Shown here: positions 22,330 to 33,414 of the stretch, piece by piece
Layout of the letters: each line of letters begins with the position of its first letter
Position numbering within the stretch: position 1 is the first letter of the stretch
NCBI GenBank assembly: GCA_025504975.1
Contig: JANUWI010000003.1
Location: 1,488,001-1,552,000, forward strand
Direction: 5' to 3'
DNA length: 64,000 nucleotides
Source: Plenodomus lindquistii
Lineage: Eukaryota; Ascomycota; Dothideomycetes; Pleosporales; Leptosphaeriaceae
The notes under the pieces: generated by a model
Databases searched by the model: none
What the model saw: the letters and a program-made list of their open reading frames with translations, nothing else
What the model was told of the DNA's origin: nothing
Translations under genes and position numbers: made by a program

Positions 22330-25300
22330 ATGCCACGTCAACTACGCAGCGAAGACTACATGGTAGGATGGGTGTGCGCGTTGCCTGTCGAGCTGGCAGC
22401 GGCCAAGGCGATGCTCGACGAGGAGCACGCAGAAGCCATTCGCGAAGTCGGTAACAACGACGAGAACGTGTATTGCATGGGGTCGGTTGCAGGCCACAAC
22501 GTTGTGATCGTATGCCTACCATCAGGCCACATTGGAAACAACCCAGCCGCAACTGTAGCGACGCAAATGCAGGCAGCATTCAAGGGTATCCGATTCGGCC
22601 TAATGGTCGGCATTGGCGGAGGCGTTCCCAGCGAAGAGGCAGACATTCGACTTGGCGATGTGGTGGTGAGCCAACCGCAGTCGACCTTTGGCGGAGTGGT
22701 ACAGTACGACTTTGGGAGAAGAACGCCAGACGGGCTCGAACGGATTGGATCACTGAACTCTCCGCCTCAGAAACTGCTCAGCGCTATGGGCACTGTACAG
22801 GCCGATGCAATGTTGGGCGAGAGCACGCTATTAGACCACCTCTCAACACTTGAGCGCATGCCTACCTTCCAGCGTCGCAGGGCAGGGCCCGATCTTTTGT
22901 TCAAGGCAGACTACAATCACGAACACGGCGCCACGTGCGACCAGTGTAGCGTCAAGAGTCAAAAGTTACGACCACAACGCGAGAGCGGAGCAGAGGTGAC
23001 AGTACACTACGGCACGATTGCGTCTGGTAATCAGGTGATAAAGGATGCTGCTGAGAGAGACAAGATCAGCGCAGAGCTTCGTGGGGTATTGTGTTTTGAG
23101 ATGGAGGCAGCGGGGCTGATGAACTCCTTCCCATGCCTTGTCATTCGCGGGATCTCCGACTACGCCGACACACACAAGAACGACCAGTGGCGGGCTTATG
23201 CAGCAGGAACAGCAGCGGCGTATGCGAAGGAGTTGTTATCGGCGATACCGACGACAGAGGTGATAAACACACGTCGTGCAGAGGATGCCATGAACGGCGC
23301 AAGCAGTTAGTTAATCAATAGTATTGCTATCAAGGATGCATTTAAATTGACACCGTGGTAGAACGTTGTCGTCAGTCATCATCTCCGGATCAGGCTTCTT
23401 ACAAGCGCAGAAGAACTGGCGTTTTCGGTAGCTCAGAGAGTGGTTTTGCAGAGTAGGTCATTCATGTCTCTAAGTGACACTTCCCCACTGAACCCCTGCT
23501 GATGATGACAGGCAGCAAGCTATCACGAGTACGTAGCCTCAATCGTGCCCCAGTGCGGACATAACCTGTTCTTACCATGTTAGCCCCTATCCGCTCGATG
23601 GAACCCTCACAAACACCACTGAACGGCGAGCAAAGGCAGAATCTGTTAGATTCTCTCAGATTCTCTCAAATTGATGCGCGCCAGATGACAATAAAGACCG
23701 CCCACGCCAAGACGTGCAGATGGCTACTGAAGAGTGAGCAGTACCTCAACTGGCTCGACGAGGCCAAGCTAGGTGAACATCACGGCTTCCTATGGATCAA
23801 GGGAAAGGCCGGGACAGGGAAGTCAACGCTGATGAAGTTTGTTTGGGCTCATGCCCGCAAGACAATGAAGGACTTCGCTATCCTTTCTTTCTTCTTCGAC
23901 GCGCGCGGCGAAGACATAGAGAAGTCTACTATCGGGACATACCGCTCGCTACTACTGCAGCTTCTCAAACGTCTTCCGGCGCTCCGGAGCGTCTTTGACT
24001 CGCTCAGCCTCTTGTCATCAAATTCAAGTGCAGACCACCAGTGGAGCATCGAGTCGCTGAAAACGTTGCTAGAGCAAGCCATACGGAGCTTGGAAGGATC
24101 ATCTGTCGTATGCTTGATCGATGCGCTTGATGAGTGTGAAGAAGAGCAGGTTCGGGACATGATCCAATTCTTCGAGCATATGGGAGATCTAGCTATATCG
24201 AACGGCATCCGTTTCCAGGTCTGTTTCTCGAGCCGGCACTACCCGCACATCACAATTCGCAACGGGTTAGAGCTCGTACTGGAGGGGCAGGAGGGACACT
24301 CGCAAGACATCACCAACTATGTGGATACCGAGTTGAAGATCGGTAAGAGTAAGGACGCACAGCAGATTCGAGCCGAGCTACAGAAGAAAGCGTCGGGGAT
24401 CTTCATGTGGGTTGTTCTCGTAGTCGGCATCTTGAACAAAGAGTCAGACCGCGGGCAGGTCCATATGCTTCGGCGAAAACTACAAGAGATCCCTGGCGAC
24501 TTGCACGAACTGTTCCGCGACATCTTAACGCGAGACACACACAACCAAGACGGACTGATCCTGTGTATCCAGTGGGTACTTTTTGCAAAGCAGCCACTCA
24601 GTCCAGAGCAGCTGTATCATGCGGTCCTATCGGGCGTCGATCTCGAAGCGGTGACAGAATGGGATCCAGAGGAGATCACCGAGGATGTGGTCAAGCGATT
24701 CATCCTCGATTCGTCCAAAGGTCTTGCAGAGGCCACCGCGTCCAAGCAGCAGAAAGTTCAGTTCATACACGAGTCAGTGAGAGACTTTCTACTTAAGGAA
24801 AACGGCCTCGGCAAGATCTGGCCCGAGTTCAGAAGCAACTTTCAGGGCCAGAGCCACGAGCGACTGAAGCAGTGCTGTCTCGACTACATCAGCGTCGATG
24901 TCGCAACACCTCTGAAAATCCCCAACGAGCTACCAAAAGCCTCTTCGCAGCCGGCAGCAGACTTACGTAAGTCAGCGACGCAGACGTACCCCTTTCTAGA
25001 GTATGCCGTTCACAACGCGCTATATCACGCGGACGCAGCAGAAGGCGGAGGCGTATCTCAGGCGGGCTTTCTAGACAGCTTCCCGCTTCCTCGATGGGTT
25101 AGGCTCGACAACCTGTTTGAGAAGCACGAAGTGCGCAGACACACAAAAAGTGTGAGTCTTCTGTATATGCTGGCCGAGCTCAACATGGCGAACCTCATCA
25201 GAGCTCTCGATCCAGTCAGCCGCTGTACGGATGTCGAGACAGAGCGCTACGGCTGCCCCCTCTTCGCTGCAGTTGCTGTGGGCAGCGAGGAGGCCCTCGA

Positions 25301-26141
25301 AGTGTGTTTGGAATCCATTGAGGCCCAGCAAGCTGACAGCAGCCCTGTCAGAGCAGTATCTAAACAGCAATCCCAGCCAAAGTCAGCCCAGCGCGCTGCA
25401 AGACGTAATTTTTTGTATTCGAGGTTGAAGGATTTCATTCTGAATGCTGCAGAGCTTGGACACGACAGAGTTCTTGCAACCCTGATTAACTCGGGGAGAT
25501 TTAGGATCGATTCGAAGGATTCGAATGATAGGACCTTGCTATGGTGGAGTGCCAGGAATGGCTGTGAGATGTTGGCAAAGTTGTTACTTGCTGCGGACTC
25601 TACCTTGGCGGACATCAAGGATAAAGAGGGTAAGACCCCACTTTATATAGCAGCAGAAAAAGGGGACCAGGAGATGGCGACGCTGCTGCTAGACAAGGGC
25701 GCCGACGTCAACGCGCAGGGTGAACAGTTTGGCAGTGCACTCCAGGCAGCTTTAGAAGGAGGCAACAAAGAGATAACAATGCTGCTGCTAGACAAGGGCG
25801 CCGACGTTAACGCGCAGGGTGGACAGTTTAGCAGCGCACTCCAGGCAGCTTCAGCCGGAGGCAACAAAGAGATAACAATGCTGCTGCTAGACAAGGGCGC
25901 CGACGTTAACGCGCAGGGTGGACACTATAGCAACCCACTCCAGGCAGCTTCGTTCTGTGGCCACAAAGATATAGCAAGGCTGCTGCTAGACAAGGGCGCC
26001 AACATTAACGCGCAGGGCGGACTTTTTGGCAGCGCACTCCAGGCAGCTTCAGCCGGAGGCAACAAAGAGATAACAATGCTGCTGCTAGACAAGGGCGCCG
26101 ACGTTAACGCGCAGCGTGGATTCTACGTCAACGCACTCTAG
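22330..26141 (+). CDS. NLR-type STAND protein: PNP-NACHT-ankyrin
   Basis: Four exons: 22330-23305, 23362-23452, 23512-23528 (a 17 nt microexon) and 23584-26141. The product is about 1213 aa. Residues 1-325 are a nucleoside phosphorylase-like domain (PNP_UDP), with VGWVCALPVEL, GLMVGIGGGVP and the late MEAAGLMNSFPCLVIRGISDY. A linker leads to LLDSLRFSQIDARQMTIKTA and a NACHT NTPase with a Walker A loop GKAGTGKST (about residues 435-443) and Walker B VCLIDALDECEE. A helical region follows, then ankyrin repeats with LLLDKGADVNAQ. This is the classical fungal NLR layout: an N-terminal domain senses or signals, NACHT switches, and the repeats recognise. Fungal relatives act in heterokaryon incompatibility and probably in defence; the role here is inference. 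The frame stops at a TAG inside the fifth 99 bp repeat, while ankyrin coding sequence continues downstream. Confidence 0.88.
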
Positions 26142-26384
26142 GCAGCTTTAGCCGGAGGCAATAAAGAGATAGCGATGCTGCTGCTTAACAGGGGCGCTGA
26201 CGTTAACGCGCAGGGTGGACACTATAGCAACCCACTCTAGGCGGCTTTATTCTGTGGCTACAAAGATATAGCAAGGCTGCTGCTAGACAAGGGCGCTAAC
26301 ATTAACGCGCAGGGCGGACTTTTTGGCAGCGCACTCCAGGCAGCTTTAGCTTTTAGCCACACAGAAGTCATGGCACTGCTGCAG
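25692..26384 (+). repeat. Seven 99 bp ankyrin-coding tandem repeats
   Basis: Seven consecutive 99 bp (33-codon) units, each starting near GACAAGGGCGCC. The first five lie in the NLR reading frame up to its stop; units 5-7 carry extra C-to-T changes. Unit 3 resembles unit 6 and unit 4 resembles unit 7 more than their neighbours, so a three-unit block of about 297 bp was also duplicated. Confidence 0.93.
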
Positions 26385-26417
26385 AAGCATGGAGCTAGGA
26401 AACGAATTCCACGATAG
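26142..26417 (+). pseudogene. Untranslated tail of the NLR ankyrin array
   Basis: The ankyrin frame stays open in the same phase for 92 codons past the first TAG (26139-26141), interrupted only by a second TAG at 26238-26240, and closes at a natural-looking TAG at 26415-26417 after a short basic tail. In both premature stops the TAG replaces the CAG found at the same place in the other units. It is therefore the former 3' end of the NLR, now cut off. Confidence 0.8.
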
Positions 26418-27041
26418 ATCGCCAAAGAGCCAAAGCGAATCGAAGGCAGCAAGAAGTACACGAGAGAACCAGAACCTCAGAGGATAGAGGATAGAGCTCA
26501 TCAGTCTCATCCGTACAACCATTTCCAGGGCTCTGGTCGTCTACGCGCTCCATCATCCCATATCGCTGACCAGGATCGGAGGCGCGCTTTTTGCGCGGCA
26601 TACATCTTCTTAAGTCAAGCAGCGCATCTCCGGGTCAGAGAGTCGATCTTGAATACAGTGGCTCCTGTGGCCAGTTCGATGGGAGGCTGATGAGGTTTGG
26701 CGATGAGTGGTGAGGAGGAGTCAAGACCTTTACGGGCGGTGGCTTTTGGTCGGGAAACCTGTTGTATTGACTTACACGTCTATCTGGTTTATGTAGGATA
26801 TTCTCAAGGTGAGGATGTACCTGTTCTTTTGATGTTAGTGGGCGGATGTGGCATGATGAAACCGCTAGCCAGGACTCTAGATTGGACAACTATCCATATG
26901 ATTGAGTGTAAATCGAGACAATGTAATACAAAAGATCCAGCGACAGGGGCCATCACTAATAACACCTACCGGTATACACAATCTCCCATCCTCAGATAGG
27001 CTCTCGGAAGTCCAGGCTCGCACATTCATTCACCCACCCGC
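26418..27041. other. Convergent spacer, NLR/ABM gene
   Basis: 624 bp containing the two 3' ends. No supported frame. Confidence 0.45.
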
Positions 27042-27821
27042 TCATTTGACCTTGTTAAACTGCACATGCACCATATCCCTCGACACCATCCCTTCCAACA
27101 AATGCCCCACCGACGGTAGAAAATGCTCCGACTTAGCAAAGTTCGGATGCGCCTCCAGATCCGGCCACCCCAGGAAAACAGCAAACAGCTTGCCTTCTAC
27201 TCCCTCACCCAGACCCTCATGCTTCGCCGGCTCTTGGCTCCACCCACCCAGGATGCCTTTTGCCTGAAAGTCCGGAATAGTGTGAGTAGCGTCTTCAAAT
27301 GCGTTGAATTGCTTGACATAGGTGGCAGAGTCGTAGTCGGCGGGCAGGTAGGCGCTCAGACATTCAGTCACAGGCATGGTGAAGGGGTCGGTGGAGCTGC
27401 GGCTTGGAGCGAGGTCGGCGTGGAACATTTTAATAGTCGAGACGGTGCCGGCGAGGATGTATTTCTCCAAGGTGTCCAGGAAAGGCTGGTACTCTGGACT
27501 GGCCATGAAGGCTTTGTGGGAGTCGACGTGGTCCCATTCTTGGAGTTAGGTCAGTGAGTGTCACGGGGTGCGTGAAGATGGGTCAACTGTGGGTCTCGAC
27601 GCTGGGCCACAAGGATGGAGCCGGGTGGAACGTAACTTACCAACGACCACTTGAAGAATATCTGGATGCTCGACTTGGGTACCCCAGTACAATGCTTGGA
27701 CGCCAGGTTGCTTTGCGATTGTGTTGAGGGTGTTGTCCCGTGCCGTCTTTGCTTCGCCGGAGGAGAGATCTAGACCTGCTTTGGTAGGTAGGTAGACGAC
27801 TTCAATGGTGCGTGCCGACAT
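27042..27821 (-). CDS. ABM-like dimeric alpha/beta-barrel protein
   Basis: Two exons, 27821-27641 and 27538-27042, with a 102 bp intron at 27539-27640 (donor GTAAGT). The product is about 225 aa. The N-terminal half includes VQALYWGTQVEHPDILQVVV and, after splicing, EWDHVDSHKAFM, the tryptophan and HxAF pattern typical of antibiotic-biosynthesis monooxygenase (ABM) folds. The C-terminal half looks like a second, weaker copy, ending in a predicted strand DMVHVQFNKVK. Such proteins range from cofactor-free monooxygenases to stress proteins of unknown function, so no reaction can be named. The start at 27821 is the first ATG in the open frame. It has no obvious link to its neighbours. Confidence 0.7.
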
Positions 27822-28930
27822 ATTTGGAGTGATCAATGTACCTATGCTGAAGATGCCTATGGTGATTGATTGAAGATGATTTCGTAGTGATGATCACGGA
27901 CTTGATGTCGAGAAGCCATTAAGTTTTATAGACCAGATTAATCATCGGATCATCTAGGAAGCACAACAAGATAGTCGGAGAAACGGCACTATTTTCACCA
28001 TCCTTGCCGTCGTTAGCTGAGCATGCGGCGCAATTCCGCGTCCCAATCCGCTCCAAGACTTAGGAGAGCCCCTCCACCTCGTTCTTTCATAAATATTACT
28101 GACTTTGCAGAGTCTGGAGTTGGGTGAGGGGTAAGTAAACTGCAAGTAGCTCAATACTGGGATTTGGCGAGGAGGTGGGGCAGCACTTCCTCGGTTCTTG
28201 AACTGCGGTTTCGCGGGCCCGAGTATACCATACTCAGAACAGTTAGCATGACGGTAGATTCGATACCCAAAACTGATGCTGGGTGCCTTACGATCATGGT
28301 TAGCAACCAAGGACCTGAGTAGACTGCAAATGACCATAGGGCGGATGATTGCGGAACGCGATTATGGAGGCAAACTCCCCGTTATGGAACACCCTGAAGG
28401 CTCTCATTGAAAGGAGTGTATGTCGACGTAGATCGAAACGACTTTAATTTTACATGTGCCACGTTCTCGGTTGCACAGCATGCCATCTGACAGGTCTATA
28501 CAACCATAAAAGTCTTGGTAGCGTCCCAGCATGGGAGAAAGCGCGTATGCTTCTCATCGCTTCCTGGTAGACTCCTGAGAGCTTCACCGCGTCCTGGATG
28601 TACTCAAGCGGCTTCAGATGCGAATATCTCGCCATCGCCGCAGGAGTCCTGTCACACTCCCATCTTCCTTGACGCACGATTGAACAGCTGAATCTTTGAG
28701 ATACGCCGCCTGTGTGATCCATGCCTAGTGAGGTAGAAATTTCAGCATGCGTCCCTGGCCAGCCCTGAGTTACTTTTCGTAAGAGTGTAGATAGGCTTCA
28801 TCCTGGTCTCCGCAGCCAAAATAACAAGAGCGAAAGGCAGGGGGGCCTAGAGCGCCATGATTTAATACCACCATTCCATCAGAAAACAAAGTCTTCCGAA
28901 CACAGCCATCAAGCACAGTGATAGACATGC
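27822..28930. other. Spacer between the ABM gene and TMA16
   Basis: 1.1 kb. A minus-strand frame at 28450-28722 has a soluble-looking sequence but no known domain and no splice partner, so I do not call it. Otherwise nothing is seen. Confidence 0.4.
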
Positions 28931-29521
28931 TCATGACATGCCCTTGGGTGGAAAGCTCGACTCCTTCTTGAAGCCTTCCTTGGAAATGCGAGCGAATTTG
29001 AGCGTGGCAAGATTGGCCCACTGACCGTTCCACTCTTTCAGCTTGCGAAGGACAGCGGCGTCTTCGAGATCAGGTACCCAGAATCCAGCAGCGTATTCGT
29101 TCTGCTCGGCGGCTTGGTTCTGCTCGATCAAGGTTTGACGATTCATGGGGGGTCTTCCAGGGCGACGCTCTGCTTTTAGCTTGGCTAGCTCTTCATCGTC
29201 GCGACCTAGATAATCCTCAATCATGGCCTGAAGTTCCGGAATGGTGAGTGGATTCTCATGTTCTGTTGTGAATGATTGAAACGATTTTATCCGGAGCACT
29301 GCAGGCGATTAGTCGCAGCGCACGATGGATGCAAAAGCAATAGACGTACAATATGTGCGATTTTGCGCTTCTCGTACTTTGGCCAATCGATTGATCTTGT
29401 CGTCGCGACCAGCTGCGCGCTGCAAACGCTGAGTATCGCGACTGTTTTCGTGCAAATTTGGCGTCTTGCCCTTCTTCTTCGTGATGTGCTTGGCGACTTT
29501 GCTCAAACGATTGCTGACCAT
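28931..29521 (-). CDS. TMA16: Translation machinery-associated protein 16
   Basis: Two exons, 29521-29350 and 29298-28931, with a 51 bp intron at 29299-29349 (donor GTACGT, branch CTAAT). The product is 179 aa, almost the length of yeast Tma16 (178). The N-terminal part is basic (KKKGKTP, then an RLAKVREAQ helix). The conserved core has YLGRDDEELAKLKAERRPGRPP, the signature of the family. The C-terminal part holds GFWVPDLED and LKEWNGQWANL. In yeast and human it associates with pre-60S ribosomal particles in the nucleus. It is divergent from EXO1 across 335 bp. Confidence 0.92.
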
Positions 29522-29856
29522 ATTTGCGGTTTTGTGGGAAAGTTCTTGATTTTGATGTTCTGGTTCATGGGAGAATTTGATTCTGAGATATCGTCCATGG
29601 CGCTAGTCGCGGGTCGAGCCTAGCGTGTTTCCTTAGCGGGGCGCGTACTTGCCCTCTGTGCATGCGCGACGGATGCTCTGCAACATCGAAGAGGGCTCTC
29701 TGTTTCACTTTGCCTCTGCCTGCTTACTCACGTGAACAGACCTGAGGTACCGCCCTCCTTCTACACAACGCGGGCCTTTGAATACCACTATGGTACGGTA
29801 ACAAACTCGATTGAGCCTTCGTCTAGGCGTGACGCGTGAGCGGCGAATCACTCAAG
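29522..29856. promoter_or_regulatory. Shared divergent promoter, TMA16/EXO1
   Basis: 335 bp between divergent start codons, so both core promoters must be here. No site assigned. Confidence 0.45.
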
Positions 29857-32163
29857 ATGGGCATCTCTGGTGCGCACATCTACCTATGTCCTCGACACGA
29901 CTGCTGACTGAGCATTAGGTCTTCTGCCACTCCTCAAATCGATACAGAGACCATGCAATCTCAAGAAATTCGCAGGTCAGACGCTCGGCGTGGATGCCTA
30001 TGGCTGGCTACACCGAGGCACGGCAGCCTGTGCCATTGACCTGGCGCTAGAGAAGCCCACGACCAAGTATGATGTGCTGCAATGAGTCGCTGAAGATAGG
30101 GCTAAAATACGTATAGATATGTCGAATTCGTCATGAACCGCGTCCGCATGCTCATCCACTTCGGCGTCACGCCGTACCTCATCTTCGATGGAGACAATCT
30201 CCCAAGCAAGGCTGGTACTGAAAAGGACCGAAGAGAGAAGCGAAAGGAAGGCAAGCGACTGGGTTTGGAGCTGCTCAAGGTGGGGAAAGTTGCTCAGGCG
30301 CATCTGGAGTTGCAGAAGAGCGTTGACGTCACGCCGGAAATGGCGCGCATGGTCATCGAGGAGCTCAAGGCCAACAACATTCAATACGTTGTCGCACCCT
30401 ACGAGGCCGACTCTCAGATGGCGTATCTGGAACGCAAGGGTATCATCAACGGCGTCCTTTCAGAGGACTCTGATCTCTTGGTCTTCGGCGTGAAGTGCCT
30501 AATCACTAAGCTCGACAAGTACGGAGACTGCATCGAAGTCAACCGCAACCACTTTACTGCTTGCAGAGAAGTCAGCTTCGTAGGCTGGACCGATGCAGAT
30601 TTCCGGAGGATGGCCATACTCAGCGGCTGCGACTACCTACCTGGGATTGGTGGGTTGGGCCTGAAGACTGCTCATCGCATGCTGCGCAAGCACAAGACTG
30701 TCGATCGTCTCGTCAAAGCCGCCCAGTTCGACGGCAAGCTCAAAGTCCCGGCTGGGTTCCTGGCCGACTTTGACCAGGCGGAAAAAACATTTTTGTATTC
30801 CTGGGTGTTCTGCCCCATCTCCAACAAGCTGGTCAATTTGACCCCCTTGGAAGACGGCATCAAAACGGCTGATATGCCATATATCGGCGAGGAGGTCCCA
30901 GCACACATTGCTATCGAAGTGGCAAAGGGCAATCTCTACCCTCGATCCAAGCTTCCCATGACGATTAACACCAAATCCAGGCCAAGTAGTCAGCCACTCG
31001 TACCTTCACGACGAACTTCAGCAGTAGTTCAAACTCCTGATGGCAAAGGGTCGAAACCTATTGACTCGTTTTTCAAACCCAAGCGCACACCACTCGCCGA
31101 ACTCGACCCTAATGTCTTCACACCATCACCTAGCCAGCAGGTATTGCTAGATCAACAACGGAATACCAGTGGTTGGGCGGCGGTGCCTGCGCCGTTGGCA
31201 CGTTTGCAACAGCAAACAGTTCCAAGCTCGGCACCACAGCCCTTGAGACGCACAATGACTGACCCAACCATCGGTAGACGCTCAGTACCAAACCCGTCTA
31301 AGAGGCAGCGACTCTGCTCTGACTCCATCACTGAGACTCCGGCCGCTGGCGGCGAGGATGTCATACGCAGTTCATTTTTTGCGTCTTCCATGCCTGAGCC
31401 AAGCCCATCTCTTCGTCCTAGCAAGATGCGCAGGAAAAAGACCGGGCAAGACTTTGAGCTCTTCTCCGATGACTCTATCCAGGATGCATTGGCCGAGGTG
31501 GCAGATCTTGAAGAGGCTGCATCTCAGTCTAATAAGAAACTGCGCATCTTTAGTGAGACCCAGTCTAGCACGAAGAGCGATTCGCAATCGACAGTATTCT
31601 CAAGAGGTAGCACATCACAGTCTCAGGACACAGGTGGTGCTCTCACCCCAGCTACATCCCATGGTAGTCCAGGACCGGAAGCTGAAGCAGACACTGTGTT
31701 CAGTGCTGCAGTTTCGTCGCAGATGGAGGAGTTACGGTCGAAATTCACCTACAAGGAGACTCCACGAACGCCGTCAGTCTCAGGAACAAAGCGAGCCGCG
31801 CGCTCTCCTCTGCGTAGGCGACACACAGAAGCATGGGCACCAGTTCCTCCGCCTCTTGAGAAGTCAGCACCAGTTCCCCCTCCTGAGAAGTCAATAATGC
31901 CATCAAACGACCCGCTCCCAACAGTGGACGCTGGCCCTTCCGTGATTGAGGACGAACTCGAGCTGGCAGATTCCGCTTGGGGCACAATGGAGGCAGAGAT
32001 CGTAGTGGCCGCCAGCTCTCCCCCTCCGATGACGCCATCAAAGAGACGGCGATCCTCCCTCAAAGGAAGCGAGGATCTTCTTGTGCCTGACAGTGAAGCA
32101 GAAAGCGAATGCTCACCACGAAAACCCATGTTCAGCCTGGCACGTTTCGCTTTTGCCGGCTAG
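29857..32163 (+). CDS. EXO1: Exonuclease 1 (XPG/FEN family)
   Basis: Three exons: 29857-29869, 29919-30066, 30117-32163. Introns are 49 and 50 bp. The product is about 735 aa (yeast Exo1 702). The first exon encodes only MGIS plus one base; splicing yields MGISGLLPLLKSI, the N-terminus typical of Exo1, whose start methionine is removed so that glycine enters the active site. Metal-binding acids appear in order: GVDAYGWLHRG, IFDGD, YEADSQM, EDSDLLVFG and GCDYLPGIGGLG, the last leading into the helix-hairpin-helix. The C-terminal half, from about residue 330, is disordered and rich in S, P and T, with basic KRR clusters suited to nuclear import and mismatch-repair partner binding. It is a 5'-3' exonuclease of mismatch repair, double-strand-break resection and telomere processing. 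Confidence 0.95.
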
Positions 32164-32904
32164 TATTGTTTGACGTTGTATATCATTTGCATAAGATTAT
32201 ATGGACGCGCAGTCTGCGACCAGAAGCACGGCGTTGGAGATCTTGATTTTACGGCGGACATCTATACGGGATGCGAGCGAGTGGGCTGGTAGGATTACAC
32301 AAGGCATCTTTTGAAGAACATGACCCGCTGAATACCCAATACATGACCCCTTTGCTTCTCTGTTCCCTCTGATCGCGCACATTGTTCAGTGGATTGAGGT
32401 GATGGGCGGCCGCTAGACCCTGTGGACATTGGGACAAAGACGTGAGTGACCAACGCAGCAAGGTACACGACCCACGCCTCCAATCTGTCAGCCTCACGAG
32501 AACAAAGACAGCACTGTGCACTCATGCGCATGCTCTGTTGTATGAACGCGAATGCGCTTTTTAGAAGGACATGGCCCCGAAGCGATGCAGTTCTGCTCTG
32601 CCAGCCTCGCACAAACAAAGAGAAAGGACTTCAGGCGTGCGCATATTGTAGTTTCCATCGTGTTTCCCCTTCACGTGGCTTTGTCCTGCACCACAACTTC
32701 CGCATCCGTCTTATGTACTCAAACACGAGAGCAGAGAGGGTATTTAGATGGCCCCGTACCCATTTTTGCACAACGTTCTTGTTCGATCTTGCAGTCGTCC
32801 AAGTACACATCTACTCTGTGCGCGATCTTGCTAGCGACCCTAACCTATCTCATTACAATTTCTATACATACATAATCTCGTACATCACATTGTGAGCCCT
32901 CACT
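32164..32904. other. Spacer downstream of EXO1
   Basis: 741 bp. Overlapping short frames on both strands have no recognisable domain. The right end is the 5' flank of the next small gene. Confidence 0.4.
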
Positions 32905-33414
32905 ATGAGTGCACCTACTCGCAAATCCGCGCGTACGCGCACAACCAGATTCGACAGCTTGAATGAGACCGGCATGACCAGGGCACTCAGCCAAAGGGAC
33001 CCCTCTCCAGAGCGTCCCGTCAAGAAAGCAGCGACCAAAAAGGCAGCGACCAAGAAAGCCAAACGCAAGCCCAAGAGATCCAAGAACAACAAGGTCAAAT
33101 CCGGCGGCGTGAAGAAGAAAGAACCCGCGAAGAAGAAGAAGAAGAAGGAGGAGGAGGAAGAGGAAGAAGATGACGACAATGATTACAGCCCAGGTGGTAC
33201 GTTCCGCGGACCGCGCGGGGATGAGAGCGCCGAGGACTGGAAGAGGAGGGTGAGGAGGCAGATGAAGGATATGGATGAGAAGAAGGAGAAGATGCGAAGG
33301 GCGCTGAGGAGAGCGGATGGTAGGGATTCTAATTCGAGGTCGCCCAAGACGCCCAAGACGCCCAAGACTGAGGCTACCGCTGTCACTGCTAATACTGATG
33401 ATGATGATCTTTGA
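32905..33414 (+). CDS. Small charged hypothetical protein
   Basis: Single exon, 169 aa, preceded by an A-rich/pyrimidine context typical of a start. The N-terminus is Arg/Thr-rich. Residues about 38-82 are a lysine-rich stretch with a repeated AATKK motif that then turns into a glutamate/aspartate run. A short helical segment around EDWKRRVRRQMKDMDEKKEK follows, then a KTPKTPKT triplet and an acidic C-terminus. The composition suggests a disordered nuclear protein, but no family is recognised. The 3-bp-periodic runs could in principle arise from low-complexity DNA, hence the moderate confidence. Confidence 0.5.
   Translation: MSAPTRKSARTRTTRFDSLNETGMTRALSQRDPSPERPVKKAATKKAATKKAKRKPKRSKNNKVKSGGVKKKEPAKKKKKKEEEEEEEDDDNDYSPGGTFRGPRGDESAEDWKRRVRRQMKDMDEKKEKMRRALRRADGRDSNSRSPKTPKTPKTEATAVTANTDDDDL

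Noticed and set aside
28450..28722. Minus-strand 90-codon frame
   Set aside because: Looks protein-like in places but has no recognisable domain, no flanking exons and no supported start; too weak to call a gene.
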